64,000 nucleotides of DNA from FEN-33 sp963768775 (GCA_963768775.1 CAVYIY010000005.1:228657-292656); one strand, 5' to 3'. Counted from the stretch's first letter, positions 8,800 through 17,951 are shown. Program-made: numbers and translations. The notes: generated by a model from the sequence alone, not told the origin.

Positions 8800-9534
8800 T
8801 TAGAACCTTCCCCGGGAACCTCCGCCGCCGGTCCGGCCTCCGCCGAAGCCACCGCGACCGCCCAGGAAGATCGAGCCAATCCAAAGGAAAGCTCGCCCTT
8901 TTGTAATGATTCCAACAGCCAGCACGACGACCACGGCCAGCCCCAGCTGCCACCAATTGAGAGGGATGAAGTCGATGGGATACCATTCCCCGCCGCCCGA
9001 GTTAGAATGATAATTGTCGACCAGTTCCAGGCCCATCGCATAGAGGAAAAGCGTGATGCCGGTCGAATAGTTATCGCTCTCCAGGTTCGGGTCAAGGTAG
9101 GTGAGCTGGAACTCTGTCAGCCTTCCTCCGTTCAGAATATCGGAGACGCCTGCGCCCGTCACGACTCTCCATGCTCGTTCATCGAAAGACATAACGAAGA
9201 GCAAGCCATTGTCCTTTCCCGCCTGCCCTATGCCATTCTTCTCGAAGACCTTCAAGGCATAATCGTTGACGCCGACGGATCCGGTGCTATTCACGATGAG
9301 GACGGCAATCTGGCAGGTGTTGTTGATCTCGACCTCCTGGCAGAACGTCTCCAGGTCGTACGCATCGCTGGCATCGAGGACCCCTGCCCTGTCGTTCACG
9401 TAATCGCCCAAGGTTGGCACCCAGGAGAGGTCTTCCTTCGGCGCGCTGACGGTTACAAGGGAAGCTCCGATGACGAGGACGACCAGCAAGATTACCAATG
9501 CCTCTGCGATCGCGTTCCTCTTGCCTCGGTCCAT
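8800..9534 (-). CDS. TPM-domain membrane protein (YgcG-like)
   Basis: The 244-residue protein has an N-terminal signal anchor (EALVILLVVLVIGASLVTV), a TPM domain (about 35-165; YVNDRAGVLDASD, QIAVLIVNSTG, GLLFVMSFDERAWRVVTGAGV), a second membrane helix (LGLAVVVVLAVGIITKG) and a Gly/Arg-rich tail. The TPM domain would face outside. TPM proteins are widely paired with LemA, and lemA lies just upstream here, so the two probably form one operon. Biochemical activity in archaea is unclear. Confidence 0.85.
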   Translation of the reverse strand: MDRGKRNAIAEALVILLVVLVIGASLVTVSAPKEDLSWVPTLGDYVNDRAGVLDASDAYDLETFCQEVEINNTCQIAVLIVNSTGSVGVNDYALKVFEKNGIGQAGKDNGLLFVMSFDERAWRVVTGAGVSDILNGGRLTEFQLTYLDPNLESDNYSTGITLFLYAMGLELVDNYHSNSGGGEWYPIDFIPLNWWQLGLAVVVVLAVGIITKGRAFLWIGSIFLGGRGGFGGGRTGGGGSRGRF

Positions 9535-9544
9535 CTTCCTACCG

Positions 9545-10158
9545 TCACAGGTTCAAGGCACCGTCATCTGGCAACTCTGTACCCCAGTACACCCTTTCAG
9601 TGAAACCGAAGGAGCCAGCGAGCATGTTGTCGGGGAACGATTTGGTTGGTGTTGTAGTCTCTTACCGCGCCGTTGTACTGTGCCCTCGCATATGATAGTT
9701 GCTCGGTCACGTCGACCACTTGGCCCATGTACTGAGCCACCAGGGTGCCAGAGAACAGGTCGGGATAGGCTTCCGATGTTGCGACGAACGTGACGTATAC
9801 GCGACTCATATTTGCGTCAAGCTTCGAACTGATCTCGCTGAGATTGCCAACGGAGGCATTACTATTCAGGGCGGTCATCCATTGCGAACGCAACGCTGTG
9901 ATATTCATCAGGTCGAGGCCTCGAACTGCTGGTACTGTTGCACCTGTGGCAGCAGCTCCCCAAGAATGTCGACCTTGGTGACGTAGCGGTTCTTGATCTG
10001 CGAAAGGTTCTGATCTACCGTCTGGCTCTTCCCCACCATCGAGTTGTATGACAGAATGAAAGGAGTTCTACAACTACCAGCATTCCGACGATCAGGATGA
10101 CTGCAAACATGCGCTTGTTGATCAAAGACCTTCGCCTTTCCTTTTTCTCGATATGCAT
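9545..10158 (-). pseudogene. LemA-like gene with three frameshifts
   Basis: Read in pieces, this encodes a full LemA-type protein: an N-terminal membrane helix (RMFAVILIVGMLVVVE), then helical segments (SYNSMVGKSQTVDQNLSQIK; LRSQWMTALNSNASVGNLSE; YARAQYNGAVRDYNTN), and the typical ending FPDNMLAGSFGF. The reading frame must change near 10070, 9915 and 9630. All three breaks are single-base events, and the protein sequence on either side is well preserved. That suggests sequencing errors or very recent loss. It precedes the TPM gene, as in many genomes. LemA family assignment is firm; the state of the gene is not. Confidence 0.75.
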
Positions 10159-10186
10159 TCTTGACTTAAAAGCTGGCCCACGCCTG

Positions 10187-11522
10187 CTAATGCAGGCTAA
10201 GCATCAGGATGGAGATGAGCAGGGTGACGAAGGTGATCGGCAATCCGGCCCTGATGAACTCCCAGAATGAGACCTGGACGCTCATGCGCTCCCCGGTTTC
10301 GACCACGATGACATTTGCGGCCGCCCCGAGAATGGTGGCGTTCCCTGCCAGAGTGCTGCTCGCCGCCAAAGTCAGCCAGATGGTGCTGGAGCCGATGCTC
10401 GAGACGAAAGGAGCCAGCAGCATAACCGCCGGAACGTTGCTTATCAGGTTGGAAAGGACGGCGCAGAAGCTGCTCAGCCCCCAAACGGTCCCCAGGTTCC
10501 CTCCGCTGCCGCTCTGGAAGAAGCCGACCATGTCGGCCATCAATCCGGAAACGTCCACCCCCTTCAGGAGGATGAAGAGGCCGATGAAGAACAGCAAGAG
10601 GGTCCAATCGACTCCTTTGAGGATTTCCCTGACGTCGATCCCCCGCTTCGAGAATGGCAATAGAAATAACACCGAGGCTGCCTCCAAGGAACGCTACCAA
10701 AGCGATGGGCATTCCGGTCAAAGGCGAGAGGATGAAGCCCGCGAATACCACTAGCAGCACTCCGATGACGAGGTAGACGTTTCGGTCGATCTTGCCCGCC
10801 TCCACGTGCTTCAACGCCTCTTCCTGGTCTATCGGCTTGCTGTGAGTCCTCAATACCGACTGCGTCCAGCGGTTCTTTTCAATTCCTTCCGGTCGGGACT
10901 TGCTGACGCCGCTGAGCTCCTTTCGGAATACGATCCAGATGATCGATATCGCAATCAAAAGGCAGATTGCGGTCACCGGGACCAGTCTGATGGAGAAGTC
11001 GACGAAGGAGACGTTCGATATCGCCGCAATGTAGACGTTCTGGGGATTGCCCACCTCGGTCGCGACCGAGCCGATGTTGGCGGACACCGCCTCAGCGATG
11101 AGAAATGGTACTGGATTTGCCTTGATCAGCCTGCAAGCCCTGATAACGATCGGGGTGAAGAGTAGGACCACGGCGTCATTCAGTATCAGGGCCGAGAGCA
11201 CCGCGGTCGAGACCATGATCAGGACAAGGAATTGGAACTGGTTCCGCGAGGCGATGACGATCCTCATGGATACCCATGTGAAGAAGCCACAGAGTTCCAG
11301 CCCAACCACCATTATCATCATGCCCAGGAGGAGCCCCAGGATGCCGAAGTCAATCGATTGGAATGCCTGGACAGGGGTGACCACCCCAAGGAATATCATC
11401 GAGATTCCACCGATCAAGGCCACGATCGGTCTCTTGACATTGAACCATCTGAAATGGCGGATCGAGATGCCCAGATAAGTGGCCAGAAAGATAGCAAGGG
11501 CCACGTATGCTATTCCTTCCAT
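10187..11522 (-). pseudogene. ArsB/NhaD-type anion permease, frameshifted
   Basis: The gene encodes an integral membrane transporter of the ion-transporter superfamily (ArsB/NhaD/SLC13-like) with about ten hydrophobic segments. A signature loop (LILNDAVVLLFTPIVI... EVGNPQNVYIA) lies in the first half and a second Asn-Pro-type loop near ILGAAANVIVVE in the other. Near 10680 one base appears to be missing: the frame changes from ...VAFLGG into AASVLFLLPFSKRG, which continues normally to the TAG stop. ATG at 11522 fits better than the upstream TTG because a hydrophobic helix starts right after it. Arsenite, citrate or sodium/proton transport cannot be told apart. Confidence 0.75.
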
Positions 11523-11634
11523 CTTCCGAGGGTATCGACTTTCCAAATATAGCGGTTGCCATGCAAGAATGAATGCTTCAGATCAAGTGGACTCTGGTCC
11601 GGGTTCCAATCCTCGGTCGACAAGCTTTGGATCA

Positions 11635-12072
11635 TCAGAGTCCGGGATAGCGGATGATCGGACTGAGGACCATCGTTATCTCCAGATTGGTAAAGCCAAT
11701 GGGGCGGATCTTCTTGTCGATAAGCTCGGTGAACTCCTTGTTGTTCGCGGCCTTGATCCTTAGCAGGTACCTTCTTTCCCCGGTCAGATGGAGTATCTCG
11801 GAGACGTTCTCCATGGTGAACAAAGCGACCATGGCATTGTTAGAGCTTGAGGGGTCGATGTCCGCGGACACGTATGCATCGACCCCGATGCCGATGCGTT
11901 CTTGGTCCACGATCGCAGAATAGCCGAGAATGGTCCGATCCTCTTCCATCTTCTTAATACGGTCCCTGATGGTAGATTGGGATCGGTTCAGCTTCTCTCC
12001 GATCTGCTCGTAGGTCAACTTCCCGTCCTTCTGGAGCAGTTGAAGAATCTTCGGATCAAGATCGTCTTGCAT
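11635..12072 (-). CDS. Lrp/AsnC-family transcription regulator
   Basis: The 145-residue protein has an N-terminal helix-turn-helix (ILQLLQKDGKLTYEQIGEKL; SQSTIRDRIKKMEED) and a C-terminal RAM ligand-binding domain (VDAYVSADIDPSS; VSEILHLTGERRYLLRIKAA). Such proteins form octamers and respond to amino acids or related metabolites. It sits between the permease and the NUDIX gene on the same strand. Control of the permease is possible but not shown. Confidence 0.92.
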   Translation of the reverse strand: MQDDLDPKILQLLQKDGKLTYEQIGEKLNRSQSTIRDRIKKMEEDRTILGYSAIVDQERIGIGVDAYVSADIDPSSSNNAMVALFTMENVSEILHLTGERRYLLRIKAANNKEFTELIDKKIRPIGFTNLEITMVLSPIIRYPGL

Positions 12073-12136
12073 GCTGTCTCTGCAATTGGACGAACGGATA
12101 TTTAGAACCTAATGGGAAGTAATGTCGATTCACTGA

Positions 12137-12667
12137 TTATTCGTTGGAGGTCTTGTCTTCGCTACAGCGCAATTCTTTCTCCTGTTCCCTGAGGAAATCT
12201 CCCACGATCCGGCTATGATCGAAAGCCAATCGAGGGGTGTCTCTGATCGGCAGGAAAAGTGCATCAGCGGCGTCATCCCCAGCCCTAAGCTGGCCATCCT
12301 CGTAGGTCATGACATAGGCGGCAGTGATGAAGTGCCCTCTCGGATCGCGGGCCGGGTCCGAATAGACGCCCAATAGCCTGACCGGCTTCGTACTTATCCC
12401 GGTCTCCTCCCTTAGCTCCCTCACGACAGCTTCCTCCGTCGTCTCCCCATACTCCACGATCCCTCCTGGCAGGGCAAGCTTCCCCTTATTCGGTTCTCGA
12501 CCTCGGCGGACGAGCAGCAATTTGCCGTTGACAACAAGAATGCCATCGACCGTCAGGACCGGATTCCTGTATTCCTTGCCTCGTGGGCTTCTGGTCCCCC
12601 TCTCCAGAACTTCCCTGCCGATGTCATTGCCCAACTTCGCACCCATTCTTGATTCGGAAGTGAACAT
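12137..12667 (-). CDS. NUDIX hydrolase
   Basis: The 176-residue protein carries a perfect NUDIX box (GIVEYGETTEEAVVRELREETGI, matching GX5EX7REUXEEXGU) inside an alpha/beta domain that begins VLTVDGILVVNGKLLLVRRG. The SDPARDPRGHFITAAYVM segment resembles ADP-ribose pyrophosphatase-type members, so cleavage of a nucleoside diphosphate derivative is likely. The N-terminal 30 residues before the domain are poorly conserved in type, and an internal ATG (MGAKLGN) is a possible start. Confidence 0.88.
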   Translation of the reverse strand: MFTSESRMGAKLGNDIGREVLERGTRSPRGKEYRNPVLTVDGILVVNGKLLLVRRGREPNKGKLALPGGIVEYGETTEEAVVRELREETGISTKPVRLLGVYSDPARDPRGHFITAAYVMTYEDGQLRAGDDAADALFLPIRDTPRLAFDHSRIVGDFLREQEKELRCSEDKTSNE

Positions 12668-12675
12668 TAATACCT
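12662..12675. repeat. 14-bp repeat, left copy (candidate attachment site)
   Basis: GAACATTAATACCT occurs here over the start of the NUDIX gene and again 28 bases after the recombinase stop codon. Both copies sit at the edges of the accessory region. A 14-base match can arise by chance in 64 kb, so this is only a candidate. Confidence 0.25.
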
Positions 12676-12720
12676 TTGCCGAAATCCGGATAAGAACAAA
12701 AGCCTGTCAAAGCGCATTAT

Positions 12721-12770
12721 GCTGATGCTCGCCTGTCCCACAAACCCCTTTCCTCCTTCTTTCTTCCCCC
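12721..12770 (+). repeat. Intergenic repeat family B, copy 1
   Basis: The copy reads TGATGCTCGCCTGT then CCCACAAACCCCTTT and a long C/T-rich tract. It lies between divergent genes, so it is not placed as a terminator. Confidence 0.5.
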
Positions 12771-12812
12771 CAAGAGTTATCTTCTGTCCGGACGATTCTG
12801 CAAGGAGAAGCT

Positions 12813-13319
12813 GTGACGCGTTTCGACAATCCGGTGGACAAGAAGGCCCTTCAGTTCGGGGCCATGCTTTGGGTCGTCTTTTGTTTGATTGGCCTGACCA
12901 CCTTCTTCTGGGCGCTGAAGGTCGGAGTGATTGTATTCCCTCTCGGTTTCTCGATAGGCTTAATCACATATGTGGGCCTCTGGACCACGGAGGTCTATTT
13001 GCGCCCTAGGACCGTAGACATCATGGAGCAAGGGGTCGGCCTGGGGTACAAGCATCGCAAGCCAAGGTTCGTCGAATGGTCCGGGATAGTCGGAGTGGCC
13101 TCTCTGCCGGATGACGGGTCATATATCATATCCAATCCGCTAGGCAGGGGAAGCCTTGTCCTCACCGATGGGCCCCTAACTTTCGTCACGGCCGAGATTG
13201 CGGACAGGGTCAGTCTCAAACACCTAGAGGTTAAAGGAACCCCGCTGCCTCGGCCAGGGCGAAACGAAAAGGACCGCCAGTTCAGGAAGCGAGTGGCGGC
13301 AGAAGGAAAACATCAATAG
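12813..13319 (+). CDS. Small membrane protein with PH-like C-terminal part
   Basis: The 168-residue protein has two membrane helices (MLWVVFCLIGLTTFFWALKV, VIVFPLGFSIGLITYVGLW) and a cytoplasmic beta-rich part (VDIMEQGVGLGYKHRKPRFVEWSGIVGVASL). That arrangement is the 'bacterial PH' pattern, in which the membrane anchor is followed by a D/EexGI... RW..I strand pair. GTG is chosen because an AAGGAG ribosome site lies 6 bases upstream. Related architectures recur at 19.0, 24.4, 26.0, 30.6 and 36.9 kb, making this the first of a local family. The role is unknown. Confidence 0.65.
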   Translation: MTRFDNPVDKKALQFGAMLWVVFCLIGLTTFFWALKVGVIVFPLGFSIGLITYVGLWTTEVYLRPRTVDIMEQGVGLGYKHRKPRFVEWSGIVGVASLPDDGSYIISNPLGRGSLVLTDGPLTFVTAEIADRVSLKHLEVKGTPLPRPGRNEKDRQFRKRVAAEGKHQ

Positions 13320-13372
13320 ATTGAGGGCAATATAGGCATCTGGCATGCCATTATTTCCTTGTAGAGAATGAT

Positions 13373-13391
13373 GATGCGGTGAGGTTCGGGC
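13373..13391 (+). repeat. Intergenic repeat family A, copy 1
   Basis: This is an exact copy of the family A core GATGCGGTGAGGTTCGGGC, followed by TTGAGAGATAAAC. It lies between two genes of the same strand. Confidence 0.65.
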
Positions 13392-13492
13392 TTGAGAGAT
13401 AAACAAACAAAATTATCCTTTTCTCAATTCTGAATAAGGAGGTAGGCGAGAGAGTATATTAATATTAATTATGGGGGTGTTCATTTCAAATC

Positions 13493-14353
13493 ATGGATAT
13501 ATTGAATAATGATACTATAAAAGACCGATATTTAATATTCTCCAGAGTGGCTAGCCAGGAATTGCCTATTACCAGCAAATTCCATAACGAATTCGTTGAC
13601 GAATTTAATAGAACTGGCTCTTGGAATTTTCAACAATTAGATAATGGATTTTTAGTCTTCCAAAAGGAAGCTATTAAGCTCGGCGACACAATAAAAACGG
13701 GGCTTCTTATATTAAATGAATTATATTTTAAATTACAGGAAATCAATTCGACGGCAAAGAAATTGAAAGAATCGGACACTTTCCACTATACGATTTTCAG
13801 ATATGATATGTCAGAGGATAAAAGGTCCAAGCGAGTGAATGATACACTTGGCAACCTTATGCAGTCAATCAATTTCTTGTTGAAGGCAGAAAAGTCGACA
13901 GATAGGACCAATGTCCCATTGTTAAAATCAGCAGTCTATTTGGCAATGCTTAGTCACGTCATTCGTATCGAAACCAGAGGTAAAGCTTTGTCTCAAACAA
14001 TGGCGGATATAACGCAAAAAACTGACGGAAACGAAGGCATTGGATTAAAGAAGGCACAGGAATATTTGAACATACAATATGCTGGAACAAAGAAATCTGA
14101 TTCAGAGTCTATTAGAGATGCCATAGCTCATGGTCAATTTAGAGAACTAAGTAAACAAAGAATCAGATTTACGGTCAATAGAGATGGCAATGAGTTCGAT
14201 GATACTCTCAACTATTCAGATATATTAGAAATGAATAATATTTTAGAATTGAAAATTGCAATTGCGGAGATGTATTTCTTCTTGATTTCCACTGCCAACA
14301 TGGTTCATTTGCTCGATAAAGAAGGTAGTAGGAAGCATCGAAAGAAGTTATGA
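13493..14353 (+). CDS. Hypothetical helical protein with an RxxxxH (HEPN-like) motif
   Basis: This 286-residue, almost entirely helical protein is markedly more AT-rich than the genes before it, a sign of transfer. Near its C-terminus SESIRDAIAHGQF contains R-D-A-I-A-H, the RX4H motif that forms the RNase site of HEPN domains. It is flanked by helices (long LKIAIAEMYFFLISTANM at the end). A TATA-like TATATTAATATTAAT and a GGGGG stretch precede the ATG. No partner toxin or antitoxin gene is obvious next to it; the next gene on this strand is another HEPN protein 1.4 kb away. The HEPN assignment rests on the motif and helix content only. Confidence 0.55.
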   Translation: MDILNNDTIKDRYLIFSRVASQELPITSKFHNEFVDEFNRTGSWNFQQLDNGFLVFQKEAIKLGDTIKTGLLILNELYFKLQEINSTAKKLKESDTFHYTIFRYDMSEDKRSKRVNDTLGNLMQSINFLLKAEKSTDRTNVPLLKSAVYLAMLSHVIRIETRGKALSQTMADITQKTDGNEGIGLKKAQEYLNIQYAGTKKSDSESIRDAIAHGQFRELSKQRIRFTVNRDGNEFDDTLNYSDILEMNNILELKIAIAEMYFFLISTANMVHLLDKEGSRKHRKKL

Positions 14354-14405
14354 TGAAAAAGAAATCAGTCTCTAAGAAATGAGTCCTGAACCCTTCTTTC
14401 TCTTT

Positions 14406-14945
14406 TCACGATGCGAGATAACGGTCTATCTTTTCAAGTTGAAGCTGCGCCAAATTCATAGTCGCATTGTATTGCCAGGCTTGTGTCTGCTCAAGATATA
14501 GTGGTTCGGTAACAAGCCAAGCAACCACATTTCCTTTGGTGAAGACCACATGATGTCGTGCATTCTCCAGCCAATAGAAGGCCTCATCGCCGAGCGAAAT
14601 GTCGACGTGACCCTGGCCACTAGGATTCATCGAGGACCGTATCTCCAGGAATGCGGCATGACTGTCCTGAGATGAGTTGAAGGCAAGAACACCAATGTCA
14701 AGGTCAATCGTGCTATTGGCCATATTCATCTCATATTGGGAGCTTTCATTGGTATAGGATAATGGGGAAGGCCTGGCGGCAGAACCTACCCATCCTGGCA
14801 TGTCCAAATCACTTGGTTCAAGGGTCATCTTTTCGGAAATGCTCTGCTCAGGCTTCTGAATCGACAGAATGAACGCACCGCCCGCCAGGATTATGATTGC
14901 AGTCACAGCAATTGCGATGACCTTCTGCCTCTTGCCAAACGCCAT
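14406..14945 (-). CDS. Membrane-anchored extracytoplasmic protein (paralog of the 43-kb gene)
   Basis: The 179-residue protein begins MAFGKRQKVIAIAVTAIIIL, a basic stretch and one membrane helix that anchors it with the rest outside. The outer part has the pattern LEPSDLDMPGW... ISLGDEAFYW... VVFTKGNVVAWL... LAQLQLEKI. The frameshifted gene at 43.0-43.6 kb follows the same pattern (GDLNGGIGW... ISVGDSGYL... IVFLRGNVTVSL... VAQVQDLKI), so the two are paralogs. The same type of leader also starts the beta-propeller protein at 29-30 kb. Function is unknown. Confidence 0.6.
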   Translation of the reverse strand: MAFGKRQKVIAIAVTAIIILAGGAFILSIQKPEQSISEKMTLEPSDLDMPGWVGSAARPSPLSYTNESSQYEMNMANSTIDLDIGVLAFNSSQDSHAAFLEIRSSMNPSGQGHVDISLGDEAFYWLENARHHVVFTKGNVVAWLVTEPLYLEQTQAWQYNATMNLAQLQLEKIDRYLAS

Positions 14946-15066
14946 GCAAATTCAATGATGGATTTGCATTAAGCATATTAAGAATTGGTCAATCAACAGC
15001 GCATTAAACTATTTTGACCTGCCAAAAACGGCAGGATAAAGTCAACTGGATTTACTAGCGCATGAT

Positions 15067-15093
15067 AATGCTTGCCTGTTCCCTAAACCCCTT
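15067..15093 (+). repeat. Intergenic repeat family B, copy 2
   Basis: AATGCTTGCCTGTTCCCTAA followed by ACCCCTT lies a few bases past the stop codon of the minus-strand membrane-protein gene. Confidence 0.5.
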
Positions 15094-15101
15094 ACTCAGT
15101 T

Positions 15102-15473
15102 TCATTTTCCCTTCCAGTATTGGCCATGCTCTAAATGCAGCTCATCATAGGCTTTGTCAACTTTCCATTCGATGAGTTTTATCTTTCGCTTTAAATCATC
15201 GGCGTCGATTGCGGTTTGAGTCATGGAAAAGACAGCTACTGGCAATCCGGTAGAAACAACCGCCGCCGCGATTCCAATATACGACACATCAATCTCAGTG
15301 GTCATATCGGCCCAAACCGCCAATGTCGCACCGACCGCCCAAATCATGGAACAGAGAATTGCCCAGGGAATTACCCTTTTGTCATTTCCTTTGATTTTCT
15401 TTTGGGCGTAAACAACTGACAGATAGATGACCAATCCAGCTATGGCAATTATCGTATTCTCCATTTGTGCCAT
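15102..15473 (-). CDS. Three-helix small membrane protein
   Basis: The 123-residue product has three membrane helices (TIIAIAGLVIYLSVVYA, WAILCSMIWAVGATLAVWA, YIGIAAAVVSTGLPVAVF) and a charged helical tail (DDLKRKIKLIEWKVDKAYDEL). I place the start at the ATG of MAQMENT, which has AGG 7 bases upstream; the longer frame has an unlikely Arg/Lys-rich leader. A TTTATAAA box at 15559-15566 (minus strand) would give a leader of about 60 bases. No known family is recognised. Confidence 0.6.
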   Translation of the reverse strand: MAQMENTIIAIAGLVIYLSVVYAQKKIKGNDKRVIPWAILCSMIWAVGATLAVWADMTTEIDVSYIGIAAAVVSTGLPVAVFSMTQTAIDADDLKRKIKLIEWKVDKAYDELHLEHGQYWKGK

Positions 15474-15558
15474 CAATGTTCCTCGCCCAACACTAAACCG
15501 TTGGGACTTATCGAATTTGCGGTCAGAACGGCCACATGGTTTCCAGGCTGCCCTTTCC

Positions 15559-15567
15559 TTTATAAAC
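15559..15567 (-). promoter_or_regulatory. TATA box of the three-helix membrane protein
   Basis: GTTTATAAA on the minus strand is a consensus-like archaeal TATA box located about 85 bases upstream of the chosen ATG. Confidence 0.45.
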
Positions 15568-15745
15568 GGGTATTTAATGAAACGATAGTACCCTTTTTCC
15601 AAGCCCTAGGAGGGCTGTTTTCCCCGGGCATATTCAGGCGTTTTTGAACTAATATCAATTAAAGAGAAATTCGACAAAACCCATTAATTCCTATTTCTTA
15701 AAATCGTTGTTGTCAGGTGCTTGTCATGTAGGGACATAGAAGACG

Positions 15746-16747
15746 ATGAAAAGTTATACCACGAACATTGATGAATCCATTGTGGTTGACATGAAAGAAG
15801 ATGAAGAAGACGGCATAGTCCTAGACCAACAAATTCTTGATAAATTGAATGGGATGCTTCAACCACTTTTCCCATCGTCGAAGGGAGCATTTTTTGCAAG
15901 AGAATTCCTAAAGATTTCTGAGTATGACCTTCGCGATTCCAAGATATTGTTTAAACAGAAGTCCTACGCCAACTCCGTTTTCCTATTCCAACAATCCGTC
16001 GAAAAGGCGATAAAATCACTACTTTATGCAACAAACATCCTAGAAAATGAAAGAGATGCGTATGATAGGAAAATCCAGATAGGACACGATTCTGTCTCAG
16101 CTTTTATAAAATTCCGCAATAAGATAATTCCAATCGGGGAGGAAATGATTAGGTCGGGTCTGATTCAAGGGTTTGATGAAAGTGAGCTAGGCAATCCGAT
16201 AGAGCTTCTTATCGAAGAATATGGGGGCGCAAGGGTTGATGCTTTTAGGCTCACAAATCTTTGTGTTGTTTCGCTGTTCTTGCACTATATGATTCAGGGT
16301 CATGCACCCGAAGAGATTAAAAAGACAGTTCTCAGAGTGTTTCAAGAACCATCATTAATCGAAGAAATTCCAGATGGCAAGATGTATGCGGATTTATTCA
16401 GAATGTCAGGATTAAGTAATCCTAATCCATCCATGGCAGAGGCGATTGAGAAATATTACGATGCGATGCTTGATATTGCATCGCAATCGCAAAAATGGTT
16501 CCAATCGACAAGTTCAGTCACTGCGATGGCACTATTAATCTCGGCTGTTGTCACGAATCCTCATGAGAAGACAACCCGTTATCCGAATTCAGCATCCGAA
16601 AAACTAAATCCAGACAAGTATGACATCAATCTTGGGATTGTCCAGAATTTGCCTTCCTTATTCGTTCTTCACCAGCTTAGTATCAATTATCTTCGTGATT
16701 ACCTTATCGGTATTGGAATCCTGAAGCAAGAAATGGCATCGAAATAA
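15746..16747 (+). CDS. HEPN-domain protein
   Basis: The 333-residue protein carries a HEPN domain at about residues 50-125, with AREFLKISEYDLRDSKIL, then YANSVFLFQQSVEKAIKSLL, the hallmark 'QQxvEKaiKslL' helix. DRKIQIGHDSVSAF follows with an Arg/His pair. The remaining 200 residues are helical and unrecognised. HEPN proteins are often RNases or nucleotide-binding partners in toxin-antitoxin and defence systems. No MNT nucleotidyltransferase is next to it; instead a possible papain-fold protein follows 61 bases downstream on the same strand, so the two may be co-transcribed. Confidence 0.75.
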   Translation: MKSYTTNIDESIVVDMKEDEEDGIVLDQQILDKLNGMLQPLFPSSKGAFFAREFLKISEYDLRDSKILFKQKSYANSVFLFQQSVEKAIKSLLYATNILENERDAYDRKIQIGHDSVSAFIKFRNKIIPIGEEMIRSGLIQGFDESELGNPIELLIEEYGGARVDAFRLTNLCVVSLFLHYMIQGHAPEEIKKTVLRVFQEPSLIEEIPDGKMYADLFRMSGLSNPNPSMAEAIEKYYDAMLDIASQSQKWFQSTSSVTAMALLISAVVTNPHEKTTRYPNSASEKLNPDKYDINLGIVQNLPSLFVLHQLSINYLRDYLIGIGILKQEMASK

Positions 16748-16808
16748 CTCTTGCAAGACTGATGTAATAGGCGTAAGTAGTTAGCGACCTAAACTCCATG
16801 CATCCAAT

Positions 16809-17405
16809 ATGATTTCAAGAGACGACCTGGAAAAAGCATTGGTGGGTCATATCCAGAAGGAAGAATGGTCTTGTCAGGCTTCAGCAGTTGAAATGGTTGG
16901 CAAGGTGGAGCGCTATAAAGCTGGGACAATCATTGACCCCAGATGTGCGTCTCTTCAAACGACGGTTGGAAGCAATTTATCGATTCCAATATTAAATCAA
17001 CACTTTCCAAATGGTTATTGCGGTTTATTGTTCACGGAAGAATTTGGTACTGTCGAAGAAAAAAATGGGATAAGGTTCGATTTTGATGGTTTGTTCGATA
17101 AAATCGATGATGAAATAAGAAACCAAAAGATGGTGATAATTGGCATACCAACAGGCCATTCAATAAGAAATAATCAATTATTCATTATATCTCACACTGT
17201 CGTCATATATAGCAAGATTGTGATTGATGGGGGAGAAGCTTATCCGACTGTCACAACTTACTTTCAGCAACCTGGCTTAAGTTTTCAAACATATTCTAAA
17301 AGAGAATTAAGAAGGATATTGAAGCACCCCGATTCTGTTAATGGCATGCCTATTCAGGGGGGCAGAATTGTTGGAACCTCGATTTGGGTCTTCGATAGGA
17401 TTTAG
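16809..17405 (+). CDS. Possible papain-fold (C39-like) cysteine peptidase
   Basis: No family is certain. The 198-residue protein starts with EEWSCQASAVEMVGKV, where Cys22 heads a helix as in papain-like and C39 peptidases. A strand SHTVVIYSKIVIDGG places His129 and Asp140 in the order expected for the His and Asn/Asp of the catalytic set. QTTVGSNLSIPILNQ and NGYCGLLF lie between. No signal peptide is seen, so it would be cytoplasmic. It follows the HEPN gene closely on the same strand. The peptidase reading is an inference from residue order and needs a structure prediction. Confidence 0.4.
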   Translation: MISRDDLEKALVGHIQKEEWSCQASAVEMVGKVERYKAGTIIDPRCASLQTTVGSNLSIPILNQHFPNGYCGLLFTEEFGTVEEKNGIRFDFDGLFDKIDDEIRNQKMVIIGIPTGHSIRNNQLFIISHTVVIYSKIVIDGGEAYPTVTTYFQQPGLSFQTYSKRELRRILKHPDSVNGMPIQGGRIVGTSIWVFDRI

Positions 17406-17636
17406 GTTGCATGAGCCGAACTTCAGAATTAACACCCTATAGAATGTCGAGTCGGTTCTGTCGTCCTTTCGTCCTATTCATGATGTCATCTTTGGGGTGT
17501 TCATGAGAAGAAGCAGGCTCAGAGGGTCAAAATGGCTATAATGGCGTCTGAAATGTTTGCTCATTGCGATTCCTGGACGCAAACAGATTTGTAGATGGAA
17601 AATTGAATGGATGACACCTGCTGGCAGAATCGCATA

Positions 17637-17667
17637 GTTGATGCTCGCCTGTTCACTAAATCCCTTC
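17637..17667 (+). repeat. Intergenic repeat family B, copy 3
   Basis: GTTGATGCTCGCCTGTTCAC followed by TAAATCCCTTC. The sequence downstream resembles that downstream of copy 4 at 31.2 kb. Confidence 0.55.
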
Positions 17668-17683
17668 TTTCTTTCAACTCACC

Positions 17684-17785
17684 TAACTCACCAATTCTAT
17701 CACCAATCATCATCTGGCTTATAATTCAAAACTCGTGAGTCCATGGTAAAAATGCTGTGATTTGAGGAAGAAAGAAGGTGAGTTA
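17684..17785. repeat. Inverted-repeat arms after family B copy 3
   Basis: TAACTCACC (17684-17692) pairs exactly with GGTGAGTTA (17777-17785). A second AACTCACC lies directly before the left arm. The counterpart at 31.25 kb has CTAACC/GGTTAG instead, a compensating change. Confidence 0.45.
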
Positions 17786-17951
17786 AATCTACGGGAAGCG
17801 CTTCTCCGATTCGCTCTTTTTCACGGGGGTGGATTCCCTACCTATCCAGCCTAAAGAAGAATATGTCGTTGTAGAATCGCTCCGATGATTGAGCGCAAGG
17901 CTGATTAGGAAAATGTCGAATATCTGTTTAAAGTGATAGAGGCAAATTGAG

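Larger units (their letters stand above)
17406..17951. other. 546-bp intergenic stretch with repeat and stem
   Basis: I see no gene here. It contains family B copy 3, a C/T-rich tract, paired AACTCACC/GGTGAGTT arms and, near its right end, a TTTAAAG TATA-like element before the next gene. Confidence 0.5.
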
